Source: Sabulicella glaciei (GTDB lineage Bacteria; Pseudomonadota; Alphaproteobacteria; Acetobacterales; Acetobacteraceae). Taken from it: a stretch of 64,000 bases of DNA. The stretch spans positions 1 through 64,000 of the forward strand of contig NZ_JAPFQI010000014.1 of assembly GCF_026183895.1 (NCBI RefSeq), given 5' to 3'. Shown here piece after piece: positions 33,180 to 41,462 of this stretch. The translations under genes and the position numbers were made by a program. Every line of letters begins with the position of its first letter. Within the stretch, counting starts at the first letter, position 1. The notes beneath the pieces are model-generated. The model was not told the origin of the DNA and did not search any database. It was given only the letters and a program-made list of their open reading frames with translations.

Positions 33180-34214
33180 ATGAAGGTGTTCGACCATCCG
33201 GCCGAGTCGCGCCACGCGCCGCAATTCTTCCTGATGCGCGGCCGGCTGCGCCCGAATTTCGAGGTTCCGGCCCGCGCCGCCGCGCTGCGCGAAGGGCTGC
33301 GCAGCCTCGGCCTCTCCTCCGAGGCGCCCGAGCCGGCCTCGCGCGAGGCGATGCGGTCGGTGCACGGGGCCGCCTATCTCGACTTCCTGGAGGATGCGGC
33401 TCGGGACTGGGTGGCGCTGCCCGAGGCGGGGCCGGAAGTGGTGCCCAACGTCCACCCGACGCCGGAGATGCTGGCGCAATCCTCGCGCTCCAACGGCCAT
33501 GTCATCGCCCGCGCCGGGGCGCACACCGCCGACAATGCCTGCCCCATCGGCCCCGGCACCTTCGAGGCGGCGGCGGCGGCGGCGGGCTGCGCCCTGGCGG
33601 CGGCGGACCACGTCGCGGCGGGTGGCGGCACGGCCTATGCGCTGTGCCGCCCGCCCGGCCACCACGCCTATGCGACGCGGGCCGGCGGGCATTGCTACGT
33701 CAACAACGCCGCCCTCGCCGCGCAGAGCCTGCGCGACCGGGGCGCGCAGCGCGTCGCCGTGCTGGACATCGACAGCCACCACGGCAACGGCACGCAGGGC
33801 ATCTTCTGGGATCGCGGCGACGTGCTGACCGTCAGCGTCCATGGCGACCCGGGCCGCTACTACCCCTGGTATGTGGGCTTCGCGGAGGAGCGGGGCGGCG
33901 GCGACGGTGCGGGCGCGAATCTCAACCTGCCTCTCGCCTTCGGCAGCGACGACGCGGCCTGGCTCGCCGCGCTGGAGGAAGGCATGGCGGCGGTGCGCGG
34001 CTTCCGCCCGGATGCGCTGGTGCTGTCCCTCGGATTCGACGCCAGCAAGGACGAGCCGCTGAACGCCCTCGCCGTCACCGAGGACGGCTTCGCCCGGGCG
34101 GGCGAGGCGGTGGCGTCGCTGCGCCTGCCGACCGCGATCTGCCAGGAAGGCGGCTACAACACGGACATCATCGGTCAGCTTCTGGCCCGCTTCCTGGGAG
34201 GCTTCGGCGCGTGA
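33180..34214 (+). CDS. Histone-deacetylase-superfamily amidohydrolase (acetylpolyamine-type)
   Basis: 344-residue Zn-dependent deacetylase of the arginase/deacetylase fold. His161/His162 in RPPGHHAY are the catalytic pair, and Asp198/His200 in DIDSHHGNGT with the Asp of LGFDASKDEP coordinate zinc. Bacterial relatives deacetylate acetylpolyamines or other acetylated amines rather than histones. It overlaps the M19 dipeptidase by GTGA, an unusual pairing that suggests a joint substrate such as an acylated peptide. Confidence 0.92.
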   Translation: MKVFDHPAESRHAPQFFLMRGRLRPNFEVPARAAALREGLRSLGLSSEAPEPASREAMRSVHGAAYLDFLEDAARDWVALPEAGPEVVPNVHPTPEMLAQSSRSNGHVIARAGAHTADNACPIGPGTFEAAAAAAGCALAAADHVAAGGGTAYALCRPPGHHAYATRAGGHCYVNNAALAAQSLRDRGAQRVAVLDIDSHHGNGTQGIFWDRGDVLTVSVHGDPGRYYPWYVGFAEERGGGDGAGANLNLPLAFGSDDAAWLAALEEGMAAVRGFRPDALVLSLGFDASKDEPLNALAVTEDGFARAGEAVASLRLPTAICQEGGYNTDIIGQLLARFLGGFGA

Positions 34215-35191
34215 TCCTCGACACCCACGTGGACATCAGGTGGCCGGAGCCGCCGGACTGGACCTGCGAATCCGGCATGTGCGTGGACCTGCCGCGGATG
34301 CGCGCCGGCGGCGTGGCCGGCACGGTCTTCATCGCCTTCGTGCCGCAGGGAAAGCGCGACTTCGCCTCGCTGCGCGCTGCGGAGGAACGGTCCGTGGCGA
34401 TGCTCGAGCATATTCGCGCGCGCGCCGACGGGATGGCGGCGCATTTCTGCGCCACGCCCGCCGAATTCGAGGCGGCGATGAGATCGGGCATCCCCGCCGT
34501 GCTCAGCGCGGTCGAGAACGGTCATGCCATGGGGGTCGACCTCGGCCTCATCGCGCGTTGGCGGAAGCTGGGCGCGATCTACCTCACCGTGACGCATGAC
34601 GGGCACAACGCCCTGGCCGACGCCGCCAAGCCCAAGCCGCATCTCGGCGACGGGCCAAGCGAGCATGGCGGGCTTTCCGCCCTGGGCCGCGCCGCGATCC
34701 GCGAAATGAACCGCGTCGGGCTGATGGTGGACTGCTCGCACGTCTCCAAGGCCGGGATGATGCAGGCGGCGGAGTTGTCGCGCGTGCCGGTGGTGGTGAC
34801 GCACACCGCCTGCGCCGCGCTCCACCCGCATCCGCGCAACGTGGATGACGAGCAGCTGGACATGATCCGCGAAGTGGGCGGCATCGCGCAGGTGACGGCG
34901 GTGGCGAGCTTCCTGCGCCCCGCCGGGCCGGACGGCACATCGCCCTCCACGGTGGAGGACGTGGCCGAGCACGTGGAGCACGCGGTCCGCCGCATCGGCA
35001 TCGAGCATGTCGGCATCTCCTCCGACTTCGACGGCGGCGGCGGCGTCTCGGGCTGGATGCATGCGGGGGAGATGCAGAATGTCTCGGCGGCGCTGCGCGC
35101 GCGCGGCTATGGCGAGCGGGAGCTGGCGCTGCTGTGGTCGGGCAATTTCCTGCGCGTCTGGCGGCAGGTGCTGCGCGGCGCGGGCGCCTAG
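34211..35191 (+). CDS. M19-family membrane dipeptidase (renal dipeptidase-like)
   Basis: 326-residue binuclear zinc dipeptidase. Ligands are visible as LDTHVDI at the N-terminus, the bridging Glu in [10 protein letters not shown], His in VDCSHVSK and His in [10 protein letters not shown], followed by the Asp in [10 protein letters not shown]. No signal peptide: the start at GTG 34211 overlaps the HDAC-like stop. Members hydrolyse dipeptides including those with D-residues and Cys-Gly from glutathione. The 3' end overlaps the convergent gamma-glutamyltransferase by 4 nt. Confidence 0.93.
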   Translation: MILDTHVDIRWPEPPDWTCESGMCVDLPRMRAGGVAGTVFIAFVPQGKRDFASLRAAEERSVAMLEHIRARADGMAAHFCATPAEFEAAMRSGIPAVLSAVENGHAMGVDLGLIARWRKLGAIYLTVTHDGHNALADAAKPKPHLGDGPSEHGGLSALGRAAIREMNRVGLMVDCSHVSKAGMMQAAELSRVPVVVTHTACAALHPHPRNVDDEQLDMIREVGGIAQVTAVASFLRPAGPDGTSPSTVEDVAEHVEHAVRRIGIEHVGISSDFDGGGGVSGWMHAGEMQNVSAALRARGYGERELALLWSGNFLRVWRQVLRGAGA

Positions 35192-36855
35192 TCTCCGTTC
35201 ACGACGCTGCCCTCGCGGCGCGGGTCGCTGCCGCCCTGGGCGCGGCCGCGCTGCATGCGGATGATGTTGAGACCCGAGTTCATCTCGCGCAGCTCGACCG
35301 GCAGGCCACGTGCCAGCAGCGCGGGCGCGAGGCCGGCAGCGGCCGTGCCCTGCTCCAGCTCCACCGTCGCGTTCAGCGCGCCGACATGCGGCAGGCTGGC
35401 AGCCGCCTGCGGCTCCATGTTCCAGTCGAGCAGCGCCACCAGCGCCTGCGCCACGTAGCCCAGGATGCGCGCCCCGCCGGGCGAGCCCACCACCGCTTCC
35501 AGCTGCCCGTCCCGAAACACCAGGACCGGCGACATGGAGGAGCGCGGGCGCTTGCCGCCCTCCACCCGGTTCGCCACCGGCCGCCCGTTCACTTCCGGTT
35601 GGAAGGAGAAGTCGGTCAGCTGGTTGTTGAGGACGAAGCCGCGCACGACGAGGCGGGCGCCAAACATCCCCTCGACCGTGGTGGTGAAGCTGACGGCGTT
35701 GCCCTCGGCGTCGAGGATGCTGACGTGGCTCGTCCCGCCCTCGGGCTGCGGCGGCTGGCTGGCGAGGTTGCCCGCGCCGCGGCGCGGATTGCCGGCGCGT
35801 GGCGCGGGCTGGGCGCGGTCCAGCGAGATGGACTGGGCGCGCAGCGTGACATAGGCGGGGTCGAGCAGGCCGGCGACCGGCACGGGGGCGAATTCCGGAT
35901 CGGCCAGGAACATGTTGCGATCGGCGAAGGCGGTGCGCCCCGCCTCGCCCAGCACCATGGCCGCGTCCGCCCCGGTGGGGTCGGGGGAGGCGAGGTCGAA
36001 ATGCTCCAGCAGCGCCAGGATCTGCAGCACGACGATGCCGCCCGAGGGCGGGGGCGCGGCGCAGACCGTCCAGACGCGATAAGGGCGGCAGACCGGCTGG
36101 ACGCGGCGCGCCTCGTAGCCGGCGAGGTCGTCGGCGGTCAGGAGGCCGGGGTTGCCGTTGTGGCTCCGCACCGCGCGCACGATGTCCGCCGCGACCGGCC
36201 CGCCATGCAGCGCGTCCGCGCCACCCTCGGCGACGAGGCGCAGCGTCGCGGCCAAGGCGGGGTTGCGGAGCAGGTCGCCCTCCTCCGGCGGCTGGCCGTC
36301 GCGCGGCAGGAACAGGGCGCGCGCCGCCGGGTCACGGGCCAGGGACGGCGCGGCCGCCGCGATGTCGCGCACGAGGCGCGCGGAAACCGGGAAGCCTTCC
36401 TCGGCGAGGCGGATGGCCGGGGCGAAGAGCGCGGCCCAGGGCAGCTTGCCGTGGACGCGATGCGCCGCCTCCAGCGCCCGCAGCGCGCCGGGCACGCCGA
36501 CCGAGCGCCCGCCCACCACCGCGTCTAGGAAGGACATGGGCTGCCCGTCGCGCAGGAACAGGTCGCCGCGCGCCGCGGCCGGCGCCGTCTCGCGCCCATT
36601 CCAGGCCGAGACCTCGCGCGCCCCGGCGTTCCAGTGCAGCAGGAACAGCCCGCCGCCAATGCCGGAGGATTGCGGCTCCACCAGGGTCAGCACCGCCTGG
36701 ATCGCCACCGCCGCGTCTAGGGCGGAGCCGCCCTCCCGCAGGATGGCCATGCCTGCTTCCGTCGCCAGCGGGTGGGGCGCGGCGATGACCGGCCGCGTCT
36801 GCGCCCCCGCGGCAAGCGGGCAAAGGAGCATCAGGGCCAGGACGAGCGAGCGCAT
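35188..36855 (-). CDS. ggt: Gamma-glutamyltransferase / glutathione hydrolase
   Basis: 555-residue periplasmic Ntn hydrolase that removes or transfers the gamma-glutamyl group of glutathione and related compounds. The signal peptide ends near [16 protein letters not shown] is the family N-terminal motif; autoprocessing would occur before the Thr of [10 protein letters not shown], where the usual Thr-Thr-His is Thr-Ser-His. RPRSSMSPV and SPGGARI are the gamma-glutamate-binding motifs. Convergent with the M19 dipeptidase, stop codons overlapping. The two could together degrade glutathione to amino acids. Confidence 0.95.
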   Translation of the reverse strand: MRSLVLALMLLCPLAAGAQTRPVIAAPHPLATEAGMAILREGGSALDAAVAIQAVLTLVEPQSSGIGGGLFLLHWNAGAREVSAWNGRETAPAAARGDLFLRDGQPMSFLDAVVGGRSVGVPGALRALEAAHRVHGKLPWAALFAPAIRLAEEGFPVSARLVRDIAAAAPSLARDPAARALFLPRDGQPPEEGDLLRNPALAATLRLVAEGGADALHGGPVAADIVRAVRSHNGNPGLLTADDLAGYEARRVQPVCRPYRVWTVCAAPPPSGGIVVLQILALLEHFDLASPDPTGADAAMVLGEAGRTAFADRNMFLADPEFAPVPVAGLLDPAYVTLRAQSISLDRAQPAPRAGNPRRGAGNLASQPPQPEGGTSHVSILDAEGNAVSFTTTVEGMFGARLVVRGFVLNNQLTDFSFQPEVNGRPVANRVEGGKRPRSSMSPVLVFRDGQLEAVVGSPGGARILGYVAQALVALLDWNMEPQAAASLPHVGALNATVELEQGTAAAGLAPALLARGLPVELREMNSGLNIIRMQRGRAQGGSDPRREGSVVNGD

Positions 36856-36887
36856 CCCCCGCGCTTAGACTGGAAATGATAGGAAGG

Positions 36888-38405
36888 TCACGCGCGGCGA
36901 GACGTTCTTCGCCGGTAGGACAGCGCCTCCGCCACATGGGCCCGGCCGACCGTGGCGCTGGCGGCGAGGTCGGCGACGGTGCGGGACACGCGCTGCGCCC
37001 GGGCAAAGCCGCGCGCCGAAAGGCCGAGTCGTTCCGCGGCCTGCTCCAGCAACCCGCGCGCCTCGGGCTCCAGGGTCAGGGTCTCCTCCAGCACCGCGCC
37101 CTCGGCGGCGGCGTTGTGGCGCGGGCCGTCAGCGCCGTAGCGGCTGCGCTGGCGCTCGCGCGCGGCGCGGATGCGCGCGGCCACCGCATCGCTCGGCTCG
37201 CCGCGCGGGGCGCGGGACAAATCGGCGGGCGGGACGGCCTGCACCTCCACCGCAAGGTCGATGCGGTCGAGCAGCGGGCCGGAGATCCGCTCGGCGTAGT
37301 CGTCGCCGCAGCGCGGAGCGCGAGCGCATTCGCGCCCCGGCTCGCCCAGATGGCCGCAGCGGCACGGGTTCATCGCCGCGACCAGCTGGAAGCGCGCCGG
37401 AAAGGTGACGTGGGCATTGGCGCGAGCGATCACGGCGCGGCCGCTTTCCATCGGCTGGCGCAGCGCCTCCAGCGCCGGGCGCGGGAATTCCGGCCATTCA
37501 TCCAGGAACAGCACGCCGTGATGGGCGAGGCTGATCTCGCCGGGCTTGCCGCGTGCCCCGCCGCCGACCAGCGCCGCCTGGCTCGCCGAATGATGCGGCT
37601 CGCGAAAGGGCGGGCGGGTGAGGAGGCGCCCGTCGCGCAGCAGACCCGCGACGGAATGGACCATGGAAAGTTCCAGCGCCTCGCGGGGGGACAGTTCGGG
37701 CAGGAGGCCGGGCAGGCGCGCTGCGAGCATGAACTTTCCGGCACCGGGCGGGCCGACGAGCAGGAGGTTGCGCCCGCCGGCCGCCGCGATCTCCAGCGCG
37801 CGCTTCGCAGTCTCCTGCCCCTTAAGCTCGGACAGGCAGGGGAAGCGCCCCTCCTCCGGCACCAGGAGCGGCGGCGCGGGCGGGCCGAGGATCTGCGTGC
37901 CCTTGAAGTGGTTGAGCAGCGCGGGTAGCCCGTCGGGCGCCAGGACCTGTCCGCGCGTCGCCCAGGCAGCCTCCCCGCCCTGGACGGCGGGGCAGATCAG
38001 CCCCAGCCCGCGCGATGCCGCGCCCAGCGCGGCCGGCAGCACGCCCGGCACGGGCAGCAGCGCCGCGTCCAGCGACAACTCGCCCAGCGCGGCGAACCCG
38101 GCCATCTCCTCCGGCGGCAACACCTCCATCGCCGTCAGCAGCGCCAGGGCGATGGGCAGGTCGTAATGCGAGCCTTTCTTGGCCAGTCCCGCAGCGGCGA
38201 GGTTCACCAGCACGCGCTTCGCCGGCAGGGCGAGGCCGAGCGAGGACAGTGCCGCGCGAACCCGCTCCCGGCTTTCCCCCACCGCCTTGTCCGCGAGGCC
38301 CACCACGAGGAAGGCGGGCAGCCCGGCGGAAAGCTGGACCTGGACCTCGACGGGCACGGCCTCGATCCCGCTGAACGCGAAGGAGGTGACGCGGGCGAGG
38401 CTCAT
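36888..38405 (-). CDS. comM: YifB/ComM-family Mg-chelatase-like ATPase with altered Walker A
   Basis: 505-residue AAA+ helicase related to ComM, which drives branch migration during natural transformation. It has an N-terminal Lon-protease-like domain (about 1-160), an AAA+ core with Walker B LFLDEWPEF, and the C-terminal Mg-chelatase lid. The Walker A is GPPGAGKF: residue 225 is Phe (codon TTC) where the family has Thr or Ser that binds Mg-ATP. The rest of the protein is intact, including the zinc-like cysteines CRCGHLGEPGREC. Gap of 32 nt to ggt downstream, 16 nt to the DUF2155 gene upstream. Confidence 0.92.
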   Translation of the reverse strand: MSLARVTSFAFSGIEAVPVEVQVQLSAGLPAFLVVGLADKAVGESRERVRAALSSLGLALPAKRVLVNLAAAGLAKKGSHYDLPIALALLTAMEVLPPEEMAGFAALGELSLDAALLPVPGVLPAALGAASRGLGLICPAVQGGEAAWATRGQVLAPDGLPALLNHFKGTQILGPPAPPLLVPEEGRFPCLSELKGQETAKRALEIAAAGGRNLLLVGPPGAGKFMLAARLPGLLPELSPREALELSMVHSVAGLLRDGRLLTRPPFREPHHSASQAALVGGGARGKPGEISLAHHGVLFLDEWPEFPRPALEALRQPMESGRAVIARANAHVTFPARFQLVAAMNPCRCGHLGEPGRECARAPRCGDDYAERISGPLLDRIDLAVEVQAVPPADLSRAPRGEPSDAVAARIRAARERQRSRYGADGPRHNAAAEGAVLEETLTLEPEARGLLEQAAERLGLSARGFARAQRVSRTVADLAASATVGRAHVAEALSYRRRTSRRA

Positions 38406-38421
38406 CCGGCGGGTCGGAGGG

Positions 38422-38781
38422 TCAGCGGCAGGACAGGATGCGGATGTCGTAGACTGGGTGTTCGAGCATGTTCAGCGCCGGGTTCTCCGCGAACATCCAG
38501 CCACGGAACACCGGGCTGCTCCCGGTGCCCGAGCGCTTGTCCGTGATCTCCATCCAGGCGGCGGCGTCTGCCACCTCGTCGGCCGGGCGGCCCTGGCAGG
38601 AGCGGACGAGGATGGTGAGCGTGCCGAAGGGCACCGGCTCGTTCACCCGCGCGGTGAGCACGGTGACGCGGGCATTCACCTTGTCCAGCGCCTGGATCTC
38701 GGCGGTGCGGCGCTGCACCCATTCCTGCGCGCCCGCCGGCAGGGCCAGCAGCGGCGCGAGAAGCAGCAGGATTCGCTTCAC
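38422..38781 (-). CDS. DUF2155-domain exported protein
   Basis: 119 residues with a signal peptide (VKRILLLLAPLLALPAGAQ) and the alphaproteobacterial DUF2155 core: ARVTVLTARVNEPVPFGTL, VRSCQGRP and FRGWMFAENPALNMLEHP, with two cysteines (about 67 and 118) likely bonded. Start is GTG 38781, overlapping the 68-residue gene's stop (GTGA). The function of the family is unknown; its constant placement beside mlaD-like and NDUFA12-like genes in this group suggests an envelope role. Confidence 0.87.
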   Translation of the reverse strand: MKRILLLLAPLLALPAGAQEWVQRRTAEIQALDKVNARVTVLTARVNEPVPFGTLTILVRSCQGRPADEVADAAAWMEITDKRSGTGSSPVFRGWMFAENPALNMLEHPVYDIRILSCR

Positions 38782-38984
38782 GGTGTCCGTAGCCCGTCCA
38801 CGAGTTCGTGGAGGATCCGGCGCATCGCCGCCTCGTCCACCCCCATCAGCAGCGCGTCCTCGAAGGCGTCCTGCAGCACCTGCGCCGCCTCCGCGTGGTT
38901 CTCCGACAGCACCTTCAGCTTCTCGCGGCAGGAAACGGGCTCGCCATCCTTGCCCGGCCAGGTGGCGGGGGGCTGCGTGGTCAC
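38778..38984 (-). CDS. Small conserved-looking protein (68 residues), function unknown
   Basis: A 68-residue frame from GTG 38984 to 38778, coupled at both ends (GTGA with the mlaD stop and GTGA with the DUF2155 start), which argues that it is real. No signal peptide and no membrane segment; the second half is an acidic amphipathic helix (VLQDAFEDALLMGVDEAA). One cysteine at residue 19. I do not recognise a family. It is easily missed because it is nested in a longer open frame. Confidence 0.7.
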   Translation of the reverse strand: MTTQPPATWPGKDGEPVSCREKLKVLSENHAEAAQVLQDAFEDALLMGVDEAAMRRILHELVDGLRTP

Positions 38985-39472
38985 TGCGGGCTTGTCCCGC
39001 CGCCATTCTGCCCGCCCGAGTTCATCTGCGTGACGGAGAAGATGAAGCGGCCCAGCAGGCTTTCCAGCGACACGCTGCCCTGCGTCTCGGTGATGCGGCC
39101 GCCGGCGGCCAGCAGCCGCTCGCTGCCGCCCGGCACGATCGAGATGTACTTGCCGCCGAGCAGGCCCTCGGAGGTGATCTCGGCGGAGGAATCGGTGGGC
39201 AGGCGGATGTCGCTGCCGACGCGGAAGGTCACCTCGGCCATGAAGGTCTCGGGGTTGATCCGCAGCCCGGTGATGCTGCCCACGCGCACGCCCGCGATGC
39301 GGACATCGGCGCCGGAGGCGAGGCCGTCCACGCGGTCGAACTCCGCCGTCAGCTCGACGCCGCTGGCCTGCGGCGCCCGGCCGCCATGCAGCACGGCATA
39401 GAGGAGGAAGCCCCCCGCCACGGCGAGCACCAGGAAGCCGGCGAGAAGCTCGGCCAGGGAACGGCCCTTCAT
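38981..39472 (-). CDS. mlaD: MlaD-like MCE-domain protein of the phospholipid transport system
   Basis: 163 residues: one N-terminal membrane helix (LAELLAGFLVLAVAGGFLLYA) and a single MCE domain with FDRVDGLASGADVRIAGVRVG and the SEGLLGGKYISIVPGG loop. Inner-membrane-anchored MlaD forms the hexameric ring of the Mla ABC lipid transporter between inner and outer membranes. No MlaE, MlaF or MlaC gene is adjacent, so the rest of the complex must be encoded elsewhere. Start ATG 39472 lies 5 nt after the NDUFA12-like stop. Confidence 0.9.
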   Translation of the reverse strand: MKGRSLAELLAGFLVLAVAGGFLLYAVLHGGRAPQASGVELTAEFDRVDGLASGADVRIAGVRVGSITGLRINPETFMAEVTFRVGSDIRLPTDSSAEITSEGLLGGKYISIVPGGSERLLAAGGRITETQGSVSLESLLGRFIFSVTQMNSGGQNGGGTSPQ

Positions 39473-39477
39473 GGGTA

Positions 39478-39831
39478 TCAGCTTCCCGGCGTCCACGCCT
39501 CGTAGTCGCCGCCGGTGGGGCGGCGCAGCCCGCCGGCATAGTCATGCCCCTTGGGGCGGTAGGCGAGCGGCGTGCCGGTCAGGTTCACCTGATGCGGCTT
39601 CAGCCAGGGATAGTTCGGGCGCGGGATCGGCCCGGCGGTCATGTGGTGCAGCCAGGCATGCCACTCAGCGGGCACGCTGCTGCTGTCGACGCCCTTGGCA
39701 TAGACCGCGAAGCGCCGGGTGCGGTTGTAGGTCGGCACCACGCGGCGGCTTTCGTAATAGACGTTGCCCATCTCGTCGGTGCCGATCTTGCGGCCGAAGA
39801 GGCGGGCGGTCAGGAGTGCGAGGGCGGACAT
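39478..39831 (-). CDS. NDUFA12-family NADH:ubiquinone oxidoreductase subunit
   Basis: 117-residue homologue of mitochondrial complex I accessory subunit B17.2/NDUFA12, found in alphaproteobacterial complex I. Recognisable segments are GRKIGTDEMGNVYYESRR, the VPAEWHAWLHHM motif and the C-terminal YRPKG proline-rich tail. Start ATG 39831 (MSALALLTARLFG) is chosen over an upstream ATG at 39885. It lies apart from the nuo operon, as is usual in this lineage, and leads a minus-strand row with mlaD and the DUF2155 gene. Confidence 0.92.
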   Translation of the reverse strand: MSALALLTARLFGRKIGTDEMGNVYYESRRVVPTYNRTRRFAVYAKGVDSSSVPAEWHAWLHHMTAGPIPRPNYPWLKPHQVNLTGTPLAYRPKGHDYAGGLRRPTGGDYEAWTPGS

Positions 39832-39949
39832 GCGCGCGGATATGGCACGCCGCGCGATGCGCCGGAAGGGCGGCGCGTTATCCACAAGATGTTGTGGGGA
39901 AGTGCCATGCTTCCCACAGCATCCGGCTTCCTTTGGGCCTTTCGCGTGT

Positions 39950-39965
39950 TATCCTCCCCGTCATG
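39950..39965 (+). promoter_or_regulatory. TATCCT -10-like element 7 nt before the NrdJ-like start
   Basis: TATCCT at 39950-39955 lies exactly 7 nt before ATG 39963, so a transcript would begin at or next to the start codon. No Shine-Dalgarno precedes the ATG. The same hexamer with the same 7-nt gap occurs before 59150 and 62269. The -35 region is weak (a CTTCC run near 39927-39932). Confidence 0.45.
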
Positions 39966-41459
39966 GCGCGATACAACGGAACCCTGTGGGAAGGCGTGGC
40001 GCTGCGGCGCCTGCGGCTGGGCGCGGACCCGGACGCCCCGCCCCGCCCCGTCGCCCTTCCCGCCGCCTGGGAGGAGGAGGCCGCCACGGCCCTCGCCGCC
40101 CTGGCACCCGGCGAAGGCCCGGCCTCCCTGCCCCGCCTTGTCGAGGCCTGGATCGCCAAGGCCCTGGCGCGCGGCCGCAAGGCCGGCGTGGTGGGCGAGG
40201 CGGAGGCGTCGCGCCTCGCGGAAGGCTGGCGCGCCCTGCTGCTGACGCGCCGCGGCGCCCCCGGCGCCGAGGCGTGGCGCGGCGACACCAAGGCCGAGCC
40301 GCGCTTCGTGCTGAACCTGCCCGCCTTCCTTGAACCTGAGGGCGGACTCGACCTCGAAGGCTTGGCCGAGGCGGCCCGACTCGGGATGCGCTTCCTGGAT
40401 GCGTGGTCGGGCGGCCGTGCCACCAGGCTTCGCCTCGGCTTCGCCGACCTTTCAGGGCTGCTGGCCGGGCTGAACCTTCCTTACGACTCGGAGGCGGCGC
40501 GCGACACCGCCGCGGCGCTCGCGGCCCTGCTGCGCGGTGCGGCGGAGGCCGAGAGTGGCGCGATGGCCGCGCATCTGGGCGCGCGGGAGCCTGTCGCCCT
40601 GTTGTGGCCCGAGCCACCTTCCGTCACCCCGGTTCCCGGCCTCGCCGCGGCCGCCCGCGCGGCGCTGGATGCCGCGGCCGCCTCTCCGGGGCTGCGCCAT
40701 GCCGGCGTGCTGGCCCTGTCCCCCGCCGACGGCGTCGAGGTGCTGCTGGGCGCCGAGGTGGCCGGGCTGGCCCCGGCGCCGGGCGCCACCCGCGCCGTTT
40801 CGACCGGATCGGGCGTGGTGGAGGTGCCGACCCGCGCCGCCCGCCGCCTGCCCGAGTCGCGCGTCGCCGTCCTCCTCGCCCCCGCCGGCCCTGGCGCGCG
40901 GCGGCTGATGGCCGATGCGGTCACGCCGTTCCTGTGCGCCGCCCCCCCGCAGCCCGTCGCCGCCCCCGCCGCGCCGCGTCCGGCCGCCGCGCCCCGTCCG
41001 GCGTTGCGCCGGCAATCCGGCCATGTGCTCCACGTCACGGTCGGCGGGCACCGCGTGGCGCTGCGCACCACGGAGGAGAATGGCCAACTTCGGGAGATCG
41101 CCTTCTCGCTCGCCAAGGAAGGCGCGGCCTATCGCTCGCTGATGGATCATTTCGCCCAGGCCGTTTCCACGGGACTGCAGCGCGGCGTGCCGCTTTCCGA
41201 CTACGTGGAGCAGTTCGCTTATACGCGCTTCGGCCCGGCCGGCGTGGTGGAGGGCGACCCGGAGATCCCACGCGCCACCTCCGTGCTGGACTGGGCCTTC
41301 CGCCGCCTCGCCCTCGACCATCTCGGCGGGGCGCTGCCCCAGCCGGAGGCGGACGACGTGGTGCCTGGCTCCATGGCGCGACCCGCCGAGCAGGCGCCGC
41401 TGCTGCCGCTCGACCTGCCGGTGTCGGAACGCCGTCGCAACCTCAAGCTGGTGGGCTGA
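39963..41459 (+). CDS. Degenerate NrdJ-like protein (B12-dependent ribonucleotide reductase remnant)
   Basis: 498 residues. The C-terminal part (about 350-452) is plainly homologous to the end of adenosylcobalamin-dependent ribonucleotide reductase: TVGGHRVALRT, KEGAAYRSLMDHFAQAVS, TRFGPAGVVEGD and ATSVLDWAFRRLA. Residues about 154-204 (RLGFADLSGLLAGLNLPYDS) match the NrdJ LGYANLG segment, and the start resembles the NrdJ N-terminus. The catalytic barrel core between is missing, and the whole protein has one cysteine (near 324) where the enzyme needs several. It cannot be an active reductase. The start is ATG 39963; RidA follows after 3 nt. Confidence 0.8.
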   Translation: MARYNGTLWEGVALRRLRLGADPDAPPRPVALPAAWEEEAATALAALAPGEGPASLPRLVEAWIAKALARGRKAGVVGEAEASRLAEGWRALLLTRRGAPGAEAWRGDTKAEPRFVLNLPAFLEPEGGLDLEGLAEAARLGMRFLDAWSGGRATRLRLGFADLSGLLAGLNLPYDSEAARDTAAALAALLRGAAEAESGAMAAHLGAREPVALLWPEPPSVTPVPGLAAAARAALDAAAASPGLRHAGVLALSPADGVEVLLGAEVAGLAPAPGATRAVSTGSGVVEVPTRAARRLPESRVAVLLAPAGPGARRLMADAVTPFLCAAPPQPVAAPAAPRPAAAPRPALRRQSGHVLHVTVGGHRVALRTTEENGQLREIAFSLAKEGAAYRSLMDHFAQAVSTGLQRGVPLSDYVEQFAYTRFGPAGVVEGDPEIPRATSVLDWAFRRLALDHLGGALPQPEADDVVPGSMARPAEQAPLLPLDLPVSERRRNLKLVG

Positions 41460-41462
41460 ATC

